64,000 nt of DNA from Actinomyces sp. HMSC035G02 (GCA_001838165.1 KV835856.1:1-64000), one strand, 5' to 3'. Positions 1 through 8,228 are shown, counted from the stretch's first letter. A program made the numbers and translations. The notes: generated by a model not told the origin, from the sequence alone.

Positions 1-370
1 AACCCTCCACCAACTCTTTTTGTCCTTTAACCCGGAACCGCTCCCCGGCAGGAATACAGGTGTCCCGGGGCGGTGCCGTGGAGGCAGCACTATCGTCGCA
101 CTGTGTACGGTCATTTCTGGCACGGATGCGAGACGGGCGCTGTCACAAACTCCCGTTACGTGGACCCCTCCTGCGTCACCTGCACGAAGGCGGACATACT
201 GGGGTCATGAACGCACGAACGAACATCACCCGTCGCATGTGCGGGTCTATTCGTGCCCGAATGTGCAGCTGACGCCGACGTCCGCCATTCCTTAGGCTCG
301 CGCTCCACTGCCACACCACCCGCGCCAAGGCGCACTCAGATGGGGCCAGCCGCCACCCGAGAGTTACACT
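1..370. other. Upstream region of metF, no gene found
   Basis: No convincing coding region is visible. An imperfect hairpin (CCCCGG pairing with CCGGGG, about 43-78) lies near the left edge and could end a gene outside the window or belong to the metF leader. A TACACT hexamer at 365-370 abuts the metF GTG. I looked for cobalamin and SAM riboswitch landmarks, which often precede metE or metF, and could not recognise any. Confidence 0.4.
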
Positions 371-1354
371 GTGCCCTTCTCAGACGACACCTACGCCTGT
401 CCCTGCACCCACGACCACGAGCCCACGCTCCTGTCCTTCGAGGTCATGCCCCCGCGCAAGCCCTCCCTGGAAGAGCCCTTCTGGAACACGGTCGAGCAGC
501 TGCTGCGCGTGCGCCCCGACTTCATGTCTGTCACCTACGGCGCGGGCGGCAAGGACCGCTCCAACGCCCGCGCGACGGTCCGCCGCCTCGTGCGTGACAC
601 CCCGATCCAGCCGATCGCGCACCTGACCTGCGTAGGTAACTCGACCGAAGAGGTCGTCTCGACCGTCTACGACTACCTGGACTCGGGTGTGCGCACCTTC
701 CTGGCGTTGCGCGGAGATCCGCCGGTGGGACAGGAAGACTGGGAGCCCGGCCCGGGTGGCGTCGGAAGTGCCACCGAGCTCATCCACCTGATCCGCACCG
801 TCGAAAAGCGCCGCTGCGACGCTCACCCGGGCGAGGCCCTGCGCTCCGCCTTCAAGCCCCTGACGATCGCCGTCGCCGCCTTCCCCGCGGGCAATCCGGC
901 GGCCGGAACCACGCCCGCGCAGGAGGTCGAACGCCTCCTCGTCAAGCAGGCCGCCGGTGCCTCCTTCGCGATCACGCAGCTCTTCTGGGACGCCGAGGTC
1001 TACGCATCCTTCGTCGAGCGCGCCCGCCGCGCCGGCGTCACCATTCCGATCGTGCCCGGCCTGCTGCCGGCCACCGACCCGGCCCGTCTGCGCCGCGTCC
1101 AGGACCTCACCGGCATCGAGGTCCCCGAATACCTGCTGACCACGCTCGCCGACTACCCCCACCAGGATGCGCGCGACGAGTTCGGCGCAGTCTTCGGCTC
1201 GCGCCTCATCCACTCCGTCCTGGAGGCGGGCGCTCCCGGCGTCCACCTCTACACCTTCAACCGCTCCAAGCCTGTCTTGGACATCCTGGCCCTCATGGGA
1301 GTCAAGCCCGACCCGCTGCGGTCCCAGGCCTCGGCCCCCGATACCCGCGCCTGA
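371..1354 (+). CDS. metF: 5,10-methylenetetrahydrofolate reductase
   Basis: Reduces 5,10-methylene-THF to 5-methyl-THF, the methyl donor for methionine synthesis; a cytoplasmic FAD TIM-barrel enzyme. The 327 aa length is normal for the family. Recognisable blocks are FEVMPPRK (23-30, including the conserved early FE), SVTYGAGG (53-60), HLTCVGN (84-90) and LALRGDPP (111-118). The GTG start is weakly supported because no good ribosome binding site precedes it, but the FE block must be included, so the true start cannot be much later. metE follows 78 nt downstream on the same strand and uses the product of this enzyme, which supports a methionine operon. Confidence 0.93.
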   Translation: MPFSDDTYACPCTHDHEPTLLSFEVMPPRKPSLEEPFWNTVEQLLRVRPDFMSVTYGAGGKDRSNARATVRRLVRDTPIQPIAHLTCVGNSTEEVVSTVYDYLDSGVRTFLALRGDPPVGQEDWEPGPGGVGSATELIHLIRTVEKRRCDAHPGEALRSAFKPLTIAVAAFPAGNPAAGTTPAQEVERLLVKQAAGASFAITQLFWDAEVYASFVERARRAGVTIPIVPGLLPATDPARLRRVQDLTGIEVPEYLLTTLADYPHQDARDEFGAVFGSRLIHSVLEAGAPGVHLYTFNRSKPVLDILALMGVKPDPLRSQASAPDTRA

Positions 1355-1367
1355 GCGCATCACCATC

Positions 1368-1384
1368 CACCCTGCGGCAGGGTG
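1368..1384 (+). other. Short hairpin between metF and metE
   Basis: CACCCT and AGGGTG flank a 5-nt loop in the metF-metE gap. The hairpin is too short and lacks a T-run for a strong terminator. It may be an mRNA processing or stability element, and the role is a guess. Confidence 0.3.
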
Positions 1385-1432
1385 CGGGTCTCCCGCGCAC
1401 GCCGAACGAGTAGCACACCCAAGGAGAAAACC

Positions 1433-3754
1433 ATGTCCGCTGCGACCACGCAGTTCCCCACCGCCACGATCCTGGCCTATCCGCGTATCGGCCGTGGCCG
1501 CGAACTCAAGCGCGCCCTCGAGGCCCGCTGGGCCGGCCGCATCACCGAGGCTGAGCTGATCCAGGCTGCCAACGATCTGCGCAAGGAGAACCTCGCGCGC
1601 CTCGTCGAGCTGGGCCTGAACCCCTCCGACGCCTCCCTGGCCGACGCGCCCTCCCTCTACGACCACGTCCTGGACGCCACGATCCTCCTGGGTGCCATCC
1701 CGCCGCGCTTCGCCGGCCGCGAGGGCCTCGACCTCTACTTCGCGCTCGCCCGCGGTGACGACAAGGTCGGCCCGGAAGAGATGACGAAGTGGTTCGACAC
1801 GAACTACCACTACCTCGTCCCCGAGATCGGCCCTGACACGCCCCTGCGTTTCGCCGACGACACGATTACCCGCCGCTTCACGGACGCCCGCGAGTGGGGC
1901 TACGTGACTCGCCCCGTCCTGGTCGGCCCCGTCACCTACCTGGCCCTGGCCAAGGCCGACCCGGCCACCCCGGACTTCGACCCGCTCACGCGCATCGACG
2001 AGGCAGTGGCCGCGTACGAGGAGGCGCTGGCCTCCCTGCACGCCGCGGGTGCTCCGTGGGTCCAGCTTGACGAGCCGGCCCTGACCTCCGACAACCTCTC
2101 GCGCACCCGCGTTGAGCTGGGCGAGCTGGCCGCCCGCGTCTACGAGCGCCTGGCCGCCTCGCAGAACCGTCCCCAGATCCTGCTCACCACGCCCTACGGC
2201 GATGCCTCCCACGCGGTGGGTGCCCTTGCCAAGACGGGCGTCGAGGCGCTCCACGTCGACACGCTCCGAGGCTCGCTGCCTGAGGGTGCGGACCTGTCCG
2301 GCGTGACCCTCGTCGTCGGCGCGGTCGATGGCCGCTACATCTGGCGCGCCGACCTGGCCCAGCTGCGTGAGACCCTGAAGGCCGCGCAGGGCCTGGGCGC
2401 AGCGCGCGTTACCGTCGCCACCTCGAACTCCCTCCAGCACGTGCCCCACGACACCGCGCTGGAAACCTGGGACGACGCGACCCTCAACGAGAACCTGCAC
2501 GCCTGGCTCGCCTTCGCCGACCAGAAGGTTCTCGAGGTTGTCACCCTGGCCCGCGGCCTGGATGAGGGCTGGGACGCCATCGACGCCGAGGTCGCCGAGG
2601 CTACCCGCGTCCTTGAACAGCGCGCCGCCGCTCCCGGCGTCGTGCGTCCCGAAGTTCGCAGCCGCACCGCAGCCCTGACCGACGCCGACCGCGCCCGCGA
2701 GCCCTACCTGGAGCGCGAGGCCGCCCAGACCGAGCGCCTGCACCTGCCTCCGCTGCCCACGACGACCATCGGATCGTTCCCGCAGACCACCGAGATCCGT
2801 AAGGCCCGCGCCGCCAACGCACGCGGTGAACTGTCCGACGCGGACTACGAGGCTCGCATGCGCGAGGAGATCGCCTCGGTCATCAGGCTCCAGGAGGAGC
2901 TGGGTCTGGACGTCCTGGTCCACGGCGAGGCCGAGCGTAACGACATGGTCCAGTACTTCGCCGAGCTCCTCGACGGCTTCGCCGCCACGCGCAACGGCTG
3001 GGTGCAGTCCTACGGCTCGCGCTGCACGCGTCCCTCCGTCCTGTGGGGCGACGTCTCGCGTCCCGCGCCCATGACCGTGGGCTGGACCAGCTACGCCCAG
3101 TCGCTGACCGACAAGCCCGTCAAGGGCATGCTCACCGGTCCGGTCACGATCATCGCGTGGTCCTTCCCGCGCAACGACCTGCCGCTCGGCGAGATCGCCG
3201 ACCAGATCGGCCTGGCCCTGCGCGACGAGGTGTCCGACCTTGAAGCCGCCGGCATCGCCGCGATCCAGGTCGACGAGCCCGCCCTGCGTGAGCTCCTGCC
3301 CCTCGACGCCGACCGCCACGCCGACTACCTCGACTGGTCCGTGGGATCCTTCCGCCTGGCCACCTCCTCCGTGCGTCCCGATACCCAGATCCACACGCAC
3401 CTGTGCTACTCCGAGTTCGGCCAGATCATCGACGCCATCAAGGGCCTGGACGCCGACGTGACGTCCATCGAGGCGGCTCGCTCCAAGATGGAGGTCGTCC
3501 CCGAGCTCGCTGAGGCCGGCTTCGACCACGGCATCGGCCCCGGCGTGTGGGACATCCACGCCCCCCGCGTCCCCAGCACCGAAGAGCTCGCCGAGCTCAT
3601 TGGCCTGGCCGCCGACGCCGTGCCGGTCTCGCGCCTGTGGGTCAACCCCGACTGCGGCCTCAAGACCCGCGGCTACGAGGAAACGAAGGCGTCGCTGGAC
3701 AACCTTGTCTCCGCTACTCGGCAAGTGCGTGCCCAGCGCGGCCTGGAGAGCTGA
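1433..3754 (+). CDS. metE: Cobalamin-independent methionine synthase
   Basis: Transfers the methyl group of 5-methyl-THF (polyglutamate) to homocysteine without B12. The 773 aa product has the expected N-terminal and C-terminal barrels. The zinc and homocysteine ligands are visible in the C-terminal half: His656 and Cys658 in HTHLCYSEF, and Cys741 in NPDCGLKTR. The ATG is chosen because AAGGAGAAAACC directly precedes it; the longer reading from 1382 would place that ribosome binding site inside the gene. A strong terminator hairpin follows the stop. metF lies just upstream, so the folate methyl donor is made alongside. Confidence 0.97.
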   Translation: MSAATTQFPTATILAYPRIGRGRELKRALEARWAGRITEAELIQAANDLRKENLARLVELGLNPSDASLADAPSLYDHVLDATILLGAIPPRFAGREGLDLYFALARGDDKVGPEEMTKWFDTNYHYLVPEIGPDTPLRFADDTITRRFTDAREWGYVTRPVLVGPVTYLALAKADPATPDFDPLTRIDEAVAAYEEALASLHAAGAPWVQLDEPALTSDNLSRTRVELGELAARVYERLAASQNRPQILLTTPYGDASHAVGALAKTGVEALHVDTLRGSLPEGADLSGVTLVVGAVDGRYIWRADLAQLRETLKAAQGLGAARVTVATSNSLQHVPHDTALETWDDATLNENLHAWLAFADQKVLEVVTLARGLDEGWDAIDAEVAEATRVLEQRAAAPGVVRPEVRSRTAALTDADRAREPYLEREAAQTERLHLPPLPTTTIGSFPQTTEIRKARAANARGELSDADYEARMREEIASVIRLQEELGLDVLVHGEAERNDMVQYFAELLDGFAATRNGWVQSYGSRCTRPSVLWGDVSRPAPMTVGWTSYAQSLTDKPVKGMLTGPVTIIAWSFPRNDLPLGEIADQIGLALRDEVSDLEAAGIAAIQVDEPALRELLPLDADRHADYLDWSVGSFRLATSSVRPDTQIHTHLCYSEFGQIIDAIKGLDADVTSIEAARSKMEVVPELAEAGFDHGIGPGVWDIHAPRVPSTEELAELIGLAADAVPVSRLWVNPDCGLKTRGYEETKASLDNLVSATRQVRAQRGLES

Positions 3755-3772
3755 GCGTTCTTCTAGGCGATA

Positions 3773-3808
3773 GGTGAGGGGCGGGCCCGATGGGTCCCGC
3801 CCCTCACC
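3773..3808 (+). terminator. Intrinsic terminator after metE
   Basis: GGTGAGGGGCGGG pairs perfectly with CCCGCCCCTCACC around a short GC-containing loop, 18 nt after the metE stop. The T-run is weak (GTTTG), as is common in high-GC actinobacteria. Confidence 0.8.
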
Positions 3809-4104
3809 GTTTGCGTCTGTGCTGCCTCATCGCCGCGCTCATACACGCCTGTACCAGGGCATCCGTACCGTGAACACATCCTGTCACAGAGTCTCACCTA
3901 GTGGACATGGTGTTGCCCGGACGGAAAACGTCCGACAAACTTAATGCCATGACGACCTTCGCGAACCCCATGTGCTGCCCCTGCGGTGGCATGATGTCGC
4001 GAATGTGTATGTGATTGACGCCCCAGATACCCCTGTCAATCACCGCCGCAGTGATATACCCACGCCGATAGTGGGAGTGCGGCCCCGAAGAATCGGATAC
4101 ACCC
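3809..4104. promoter_or_regulatory. Repeat-rich upstream region of the winged-helix gene
   Basis: No gene is supported here. Four inverted repeats are visible: CGGACG-N5-CGTCCG (3918-3934); GTGATTGAC-N15-GTCAATCAC (4011-4043); ATCAC-N7-GTGAT (4039-4055); and CCCAC-N7-GTGGG (4059-4075). The last two share the same 5-7-5 geometry and their centres are 20 bp apart. They read as operator half-sites or alternative RNA hairpins ahead of the regulator gene at 4105. Confidence 0.5.
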
Positions 4105-4536
4105 ATGACCCTCGTCAACACCCCTGCCGCCTCCGTTCGCACCGCCAACGACACCCCCACCTCCTACGAGGAATTCCTCGACGTCCTGGCCGGCCTGCGA
4201 CTGAGCTCCTCCCGCATCGACATTGACATCGACCGCGGCCTGGTCACCCTCGACGGACGCGACGCCGGACTGTCCGCCAAGGAACACGACCTCCTGGCGC
4301 ACCTCGCCGCCAACGCCGACCGGTCCGTCACCCGCGACGAACTCTTCGCCTCCGTGTGGGCCGACTCTGAGCTCGGCTCCGACTCCCGCACCGTCGACGC
4401 TCACATCCGCCGCCTGCGCAAGAAGCTCGCTATCCTGCCCGACCTCATCTCCACGGTCCGCGGCGAAGGCTACCGCTTCAACTCCACCCCCTCCGTGCGA
4501 GTGCGCGTCACCCGCCCCGTCACCCTCGCAGCCTGA
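4105..4536 (+). CDS. Orphan OmpR/PhoB-type winged-helix DNA-binding protein
   Basis: A 143 aa protein whose residues from about 45 to 130 match the C-terminal effector domain of OmpR/PhoB response regulators: the LSAKEHDLLAHLA helix, the RTVDAHIRRLRKKL recognition helix, and the GEGYRF wing. There is no receiver domain; the first ~40 residues are too short and lack phosphorylation residues. It is therefore a stand-alone DNA-binding protein that would need another input signal. It stands alone between two terminators. The upstream region is packed with inverted repeats, which suggests autoregulation, although this is inference. Its target genes are unknown. Confidence 0.8.
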   Translation: MTLVNTPAASVRTANDTPTSYEEFLDVLAGLRLSSSRIDIDIDRGLVTLDGRDAGLSAKEHDLLAHLAANADRSVTRDELFASVWADSELGSDSRTVDAHIRRLRKKLAILPDLISTVRGEGYRFNSTPSVRVRVTRPVTLAA

Positions 4537-4650
4537 GCCCCTCGCGGCGGACCCCGCCGGCCGCTCCCGGCCGCGCCGCCGCGCGCATCGGCCCAGCGGC
4601 CACCCCGGGCGGCTCCCAGCCCAGGCACGTGCCCAGGCCAGACAAAAGGG

Positions 4651-4691
4651 GAGAGGGGCCGCGGCCTCGTCCCCGAAACCGCGCCCCTCTC
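4651..4691. terminator. Bidirectional terminator between winged-helix gene and ilvA
   Basis: GAGAGGGGC and downstream GCCCCTCTC arms form a long GC-rich stem with one bulged C, between two convergent genes. Confidence 0.7.
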
Positions 4692-4711
4692 AGGCGTATG
4701 TGCCGACTCCC

Positions 4712-5998
4712 TTAGATCACGAGTCGCGTGATCTCCGAATCCAGCGGCAGCTCCTCCACGTGCAGGGGCGAGGCCTCCATGCGGTGTCGAAGCCCGTCGA
4801 TATCATCCGGGTTCGATAAATCGATACCCACCAGAGCCGGCCCGAGCTCGCGGTTGTTCTTCTTCGTGTACTCGAAGTGCACGATATCGTCCGCAGGACC
4901 CAGCACATCCGACAGGAAGACACGCAGCATGCCGGGCTGCTGTGGGAACGTCACGAGGAAGTAATGACGCAGGCCCTCGTGGCGCAGCGAGCGTTCCATG
5001 ACCTCGGCGTAGCGCGTCAGGTCGTTGTTGCCGCCCGACACAACGCACACGATCGCGCCGTCGGAGCGTCCCAGCAGGGCCTTGCGATCCGCCGGATCGG
5101 TCAGGTACACGTGCGCGGCCGTCGAGGCGAGGGCGCCCGCGGGCTCGGCAATGACGCCGTCGGACTGGTAGAGCTCGAGCATCTCGGTGCACACCGCGCC
5201 CTCGGGGACGACCAGCACGGAGTCGACGAACTGCGAAGCGATGTGGAAGGGGAGCGCGCCCGCCCGGCCCACCGCCGTGCCGTCGACGAAAGGATCGACC
5301 TTCGCCAGGGACATCGGCTGACCCGCCTCAAGCGCCGCGTGCATCGATGCCGCGCCCGCGGGCTCCACCCCGATGATCTTCACCTCCGGACGGTTTGCGC
5401 GCAACCACGTTGCGATGCCCGCGATCAGGCCGCCGCCACCCACGGGGACCAGAATGGCCGCCGTGTCCTCGGGCATCTGTTCCTCGAGCTCGACGCCGAT
5501 CGTGCCCTGGCCGGCGATCGTGAACGGATCATCGTAGGGGTGCACATAGGTGCGGCCCGTCGCGCGCGCAGCCTCCTGGGCCAGCGCGTTCGCACGGTCG
5601 AACGTGCCATCCACGATGACCTGCTCGACCCACTCGCCTCCGATCGTCGCGATACGGCGACGCTTCTGGCGGGGCGTGTTCGAGGGCAGGTAGATCGTGC
5701 CGCGCACGCCCAGGTGAGCGCAGGCGTAGGCTAGGCCCTGCGCGTGGTTACCGGCGGACGCGCACACGACACCGCGTTCGCGCTCGGCGGGGGACAGGAG
5801 CGACATACGCGCGTAGGCGCCGCGCACCTTGAAGGAGCGGCACTTTTGCTGGTCCTCACGCTTGAGCAGAATGTCGACGCCGGCCTCGGTGGACAGACGC
5901 TCGGAACGATCCAGGTTCGTGCGAACGGCGACCCCCTCCAGGGCCGTGGCAGCCTGACGGATATCCTTCGGCGTGGTCACGTGAGAACTAGCGGTCAT
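4712..5998 (-). CDS. ilvA: Threonine dehydratase (threonine ammonia-lyase)
   Basis: PLP enzyme that deaminates threonine to 2-oxobutanoate, the first step toward isoleucine. The 428 aa product has the PLP-lysine motif SFKVRGAY (Lys57), SAGNHAQG for substrate contact, and the glycine loop PVGGGGLIAG. A single ACT-like regulatory domain occupies roughly the last 90 residues (from HYFLVTFPQQPGMLRVFL), as in actinobacterial biosynthetic forms regulated by isoleucine. The ATG is preceded by AAGGAG; the longer reading has no such support and runs through the promoter. It is divergent from orn, with a probable TACACT -10 box in between. Confidence 0.93.
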   Translation of the reverse strand: MTASSHVTTPKDIRQAATALEGVAVRTNLDRSERLSTEAGVDILLKREDQQKCRSFKVRGAYARMSLLSPAERERGVVCASAGNHAQGLAYACAHLGVRGTIYLPSNTPRQKRRRIATIGGEWVEQVIVDGTFDRANALAQEAARATGRTYVHPYDDPFTIAGQGTIGVELEEQMPEDTAAILVPVGGGGLIAGIATWLRANRPEVKIIGVEPAGAASMHAALEAGQPMSLAKVDPFVDGTAVGRAGALPFHIASQFVDSVLVVPEGAVCTEMLELYQSDGVIAEPAGALASTAAHVYLTDPADRKALLGRSDGAIVCVVSGGNNDLTRYAEVMERSLRHEGLRHYFLVTFPQQPGMLRVFLSDVLGPADDIVHFEYTKKNNRELGPALVGIDLSNPDDIDGLRHRMEASPLHVEELPLDSEITRLVI

Positions 5999-6079
5999 GG
6001 GAACTCCTTCCAATACCCTTCTAGTGTAGTAGTGGCCACCGCCCCCAAGTCCCACCCAACCGTATGACCCAGAGCGCAC

Positions 6080-6092
6080 TAACATAGAAGGC
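6080..6092 (+). promoter_or_regulatory. -10 box for leaderless orn
   Basis: TAACAT lies 7 nt before the GTG of orn, with no ribosome binding site. This is the spacing expected if transcription begins at the start codon. Confidence 0.6.
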
Positions 6093-6731
6093 GTGAAAAC
6101 TTTGAAAGACCCCCTGGTCTGGATTGACTGCGAAATGACCGGCCTGGACGTCGAGCGCGACGCCCTCATCGAGGTGGCCGTGGTCGTGACCGACGGCGAC
6201 CTCACGATTGTCGACCCCGGCATGGACGTGCTGATCACGCCGCCCGCCGAAGCCCTCGACAACATGAACGACTTCGTGCGTAACATGCACACCTCCTCCG
6301 GGCTGCTTGATGACCTGCAGACGTCGGCTGTCTCCATGGAAGAGGCAACCGAGCAGGTCCTGTCCTACATCAAGCGCTTCGTGCCCCAGCAGGGCAAGGC
6401 GCTCCTGGCGGGCAACTCGGTGGGCACCGACAAGATGTTCCTCGAGGCGAACATGCCCTCCGTCATCGACCACCTCCACTACCGCCTGGTGGACGTGTCT
6501 TCCATCAAGGAACTGGCCAAGCGCTGGTACCGCGCCGCCTTCGCCGAGTCGCCCGATAAGCACGGCGGTCACCGTGCGCTGGCGGACATCCTGGAGTCCA
6601 TCCAGGAGCTCGAGTACTACCGCCGCGTGCTGTTCCCGGCCGAGCCGGTCACCACCGAGCGCGCGCGTGAGGTGGCTCGTGAGGTCGTCGCCCTGGGCAT
6701 TCCCGCCATGGGCGCGGACAACGAAGCCTGA
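6093..6731 (+). CDS. orn: Oligoribonuclease
   Basis: 3'-5' exonuclease that degrades 2-5 nt RNAs, including pGpG, to mononucleotides. The 212 aa product is slightly longer than E. coli Orn. It shows the DEDDh residues: Asp12 and Glu14 in IDCEMTGL, the Asp in GNSVGTDKMFL, and His and Asp in HGGHRALADI. The GTG start is supported by a TAACAT hexamer 7 nt upstream, implying a leaderless mRNA. A terminator follows about 20 nt after the stop. Confidence 0.95.
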   Translation: MKTLKDPLVWIDCEMTGLDVERDALIEVAVVVTDGDLTIVDPGMDVLITPPAEALDNMNDFVRNMHTSSGLLDDLQTSAVSMEEATEQVLSYIKRFVPQQGKALLAGNSVGTDKMFLEANMPSVIDHLHYRLVDVSSIKELAKRWYRAAFAESPDKHGGHRALADILESIQELEYYRRVLFPAEPVTTERAREVAREVVALGIPAMGADNEA

Positions 6732-6750
6732 TCGGTCTTCCTGACGCTTT

Positions 6751-6780
6751 GCGGCGGCATCCCTACGGGGGTGTCGCCGC
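6751..6780 (+). terminator. Terminator after orn
   Basis: GCGGCG ... CGCCGC with inner CCC/GGG pairing forms a stem 20 nt after the orn stop, followed by TTCG. Confidence 0.6.
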
Positions 6781-6814
6781 TTCGCTGTGTGGGGCGCCGG
6801 GTGGGGGCAGAGCG

Positions 6815-6883
6815 GTGTCCACAGGGGCGTGTGGGAGGCGCTCGCTATCCACAGGGGTACGAGGCGAACGCGCGTCATCCACA
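6815..6883 (+). promoter_or_regulatory. Three ATCCACA-type boxes at exact 30-bp spacing
   Basis: Nine-mers at 6815-6823 (GTGTCCACA), 6845-6853 (CTATCCACA) and 6875-6883 (TCATCCACA) lie in the same orientation, each followed by GGG or GGGG, with starts precisely 30 bp apart. They resemble the DnaA box TTATCCACA. The same arrangement occurs on the minus strand at 44060-44128. The proximal box lies about 100 bp from the ssb start in both places. Confidence 0.6.
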
Positions 6884-6975
6884 GGGTGGGCCAGCGCGCT
6901 TGAAGTGGTGCGGTAAGGAGGGCTTTCCTGGATGCATCCGGCCAACGCCGGCCAGAACGGACAAAGGATGCAACG

Positions 6976-7764
6976 ATGCAGGACATATCGACGACCCTGA
7001 GGGGTCGTATCGGATCAGAACCGATGATGAAGCACGTCAAGGGCGACGTTTGCGTGACGACGTTCCGCCTCGCAATTACGAGGTGGCGCTTTGTCAGCGA
7101 CGTGCGCACGGGCAACGCCTCCTACGTGGAGGACGGCGCCTACTGGTACACGGTGGAAACATGGGACACCTTGGCCTCCAACGTATTCCGCAGCTGCCGC
7201 AAGGGCGACCCCGTCGTCGTGGTCGCCCGACCCGTCCCCAACGGCTGGATCGACGGTAACGGACAGATCAGATCATCGATCGTCTACCGCGCCTCCTCGG
7301 TTGGCCACGACTTGGCTCGGGGGACATCCCAGTTCACGAAGAATGGGGCGCACACGACGGAAGAGCCGGCGGGTGGGACGCAGGGGGATCCCTATTCGAC
7401 GAGGCAGGGGCAGGGATCGGCGGTGACGGCTCAGGACGGGGAACATCAGGGCGATATGGGCACCGATGTGCACGCCCATGCGGTCATGCCGGTCGAGGGA
7501 ATGAACGTCGCGCCCATGGAAGTTGGCACCCAGCACGAAGAGCCGACGTTGCATGCGCCGACTGGCGTCGTGTGCGGCGAACTCTCGCCTCTACCCGCGC
7601 TCAACGAACGCGTTGGGTCCGAGGAAGATTCCTCGGACCCGGGTAGGAACTCGTCGTCGTGCTTCGACTATTCGGCGGTGGACCATGGACACGCCGATGC
7701 GACGAAAAACGATGCGTTCGAGCCTATCGACGGCGACGCGGACGAGCCGCCCGACGCCGCCTAG
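6976..7764 (+). CDS. Single-stranded DNA-binding protein paralogue (SsbB type)
   Basis: Residues ~1-110 form an SSB OB-fold. Recognisable stretches are TTLRGRIGSEPMMKHVKG, VCVTTFRLAITRWR, WYTVETWDTLASN and RKGDPVVVVARPVPNGW. The remaining ~150 residues are an acidic, Gly/Thr/Glu-rich, low-complexity tail ending DEPPDAA; the canonical DDDIPF-like tip that recruits partner proteins is missing. No ribosomal protein genes (rpsF, rpsR) flank it, so it is not the housekeeping ssb locus. AAAGG sits 8 nt before the ATG. It is probably an accessory SSB for recombination, DNA uptake or segregation; that role is inferred. The upstream 30-bp-phased boxes suggest special regulation. Confidence 0.85.
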   Translation: MQDISTTLRGRIGSEPMMKHVKGDVCVTTFRLAITRWRFVSDVRTGNASYVEDGAYWYTVETWDTLASNVFRSCRKGDPVVVVARPVPNGWIDGNGQIRSSIVYRASSVGHDLARGTSQFTKNGAHTTEEPAGGTQGDPYSTRQGQGSAVTAQDGEHQGDMGTDVHAHAVMPVEGMNVAPMEVGTQHEEPTLHAPTGVVCGELSPLPALNERVGSEEDSSDPGRNSSSCFDYSAVDHGHADATKNDAFEPIDGDADEPPDAA

Positions 7765-8225
7765 GCGGACGCGTCCACGATCGCGACCTGCGCGATGGCG
7801 CACTCCCCGTCGTGGCTGATGGAAACGAGCGCTCGCCACGTGGAGGGCGCGCCGAGCGACTCCTCGCAGGCAGCCGCGACGTCTCCGTGCAGAGCGAGAG
7901 CGGGACGGTTCCACTCGTCGTGGATCACTTCAATCTCGCGCCAGTCCACGTCGTCGGCTCCGATGCGGGGAGGACGACCGAAGAGGGCACACGACCAGGC
8001 CTTGATGAAGGCCTCCTTCGCGGCCCATAGGCCGCCCGCGTGACGGGCCACGGCCTCGTCGTAGCGGACGGAACCGGGCTGGGTACCCGAGGTAGCGGCG
8101 GCGCGGGCGCGGACCCGGCGGGCCTCCCTGGGCGTGAGAACGCCGTTCAGGAAGGCCGAGCCCGGCTCCCTCACCTGAGCGGCAAACTCAGGGAGGGAGA
8201 CCAGGTCAACGCCGAGTCCGCGCAT
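7761..8225 (-). CDS. acpS: Holo-[acyl-carrier-protein] synthase
   Basis: Phosphopantetheinyl transferase that attaches the 4'-phosphopantetheine arm of CoA to the carrier-protein serine. The 154 aa product shows the N-terminal GVDLVSLPEF motif (metal-binding Asp) and the AAKEAFIKAWS motif. It starts 3 nt after the fas stop, so it is translationally linked to its substrate: the FAS here has no C-terminal PPT domain, and this enzyme supplies that function in trans, as in the mycobacterial fas-acpS pair. Its TAG overlaps the TAG of the convergent ssb gene in a single CTAG palindrome. Confidence 0.93.
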   Translation of the reverse strand: MRGLGVDLVSLPEFAAQVREPGSAFLNGVLTPREARRVRARAAATSGTQPGSVRYDEAVARHAGGLWAAKEAFIKAWSCALFGRPPRIGADDVDWREIEVIHDEWNRPALALHGDVAAACEESLGAPSTWRALVSISHDGECAIAQVAIVDASA

Positions 8226-8228
8226 CGC

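Noticed and set aside
380..3724. 1114-codon open frame antisense to metF and metE
   Set aside because: High third-position GC leaves few stops on the opposite strand. The translation is Gly/Val/Asp/Arg-rich with no motifs, and both sense genes are certain.
3894..4160. 88-codon minus-strand frame across the winged-helix gene's upstream region
   Set aside because: No ribosome binding site, no recognisable family, and it overlaps the inverted-repeat region and the start of a real gene.
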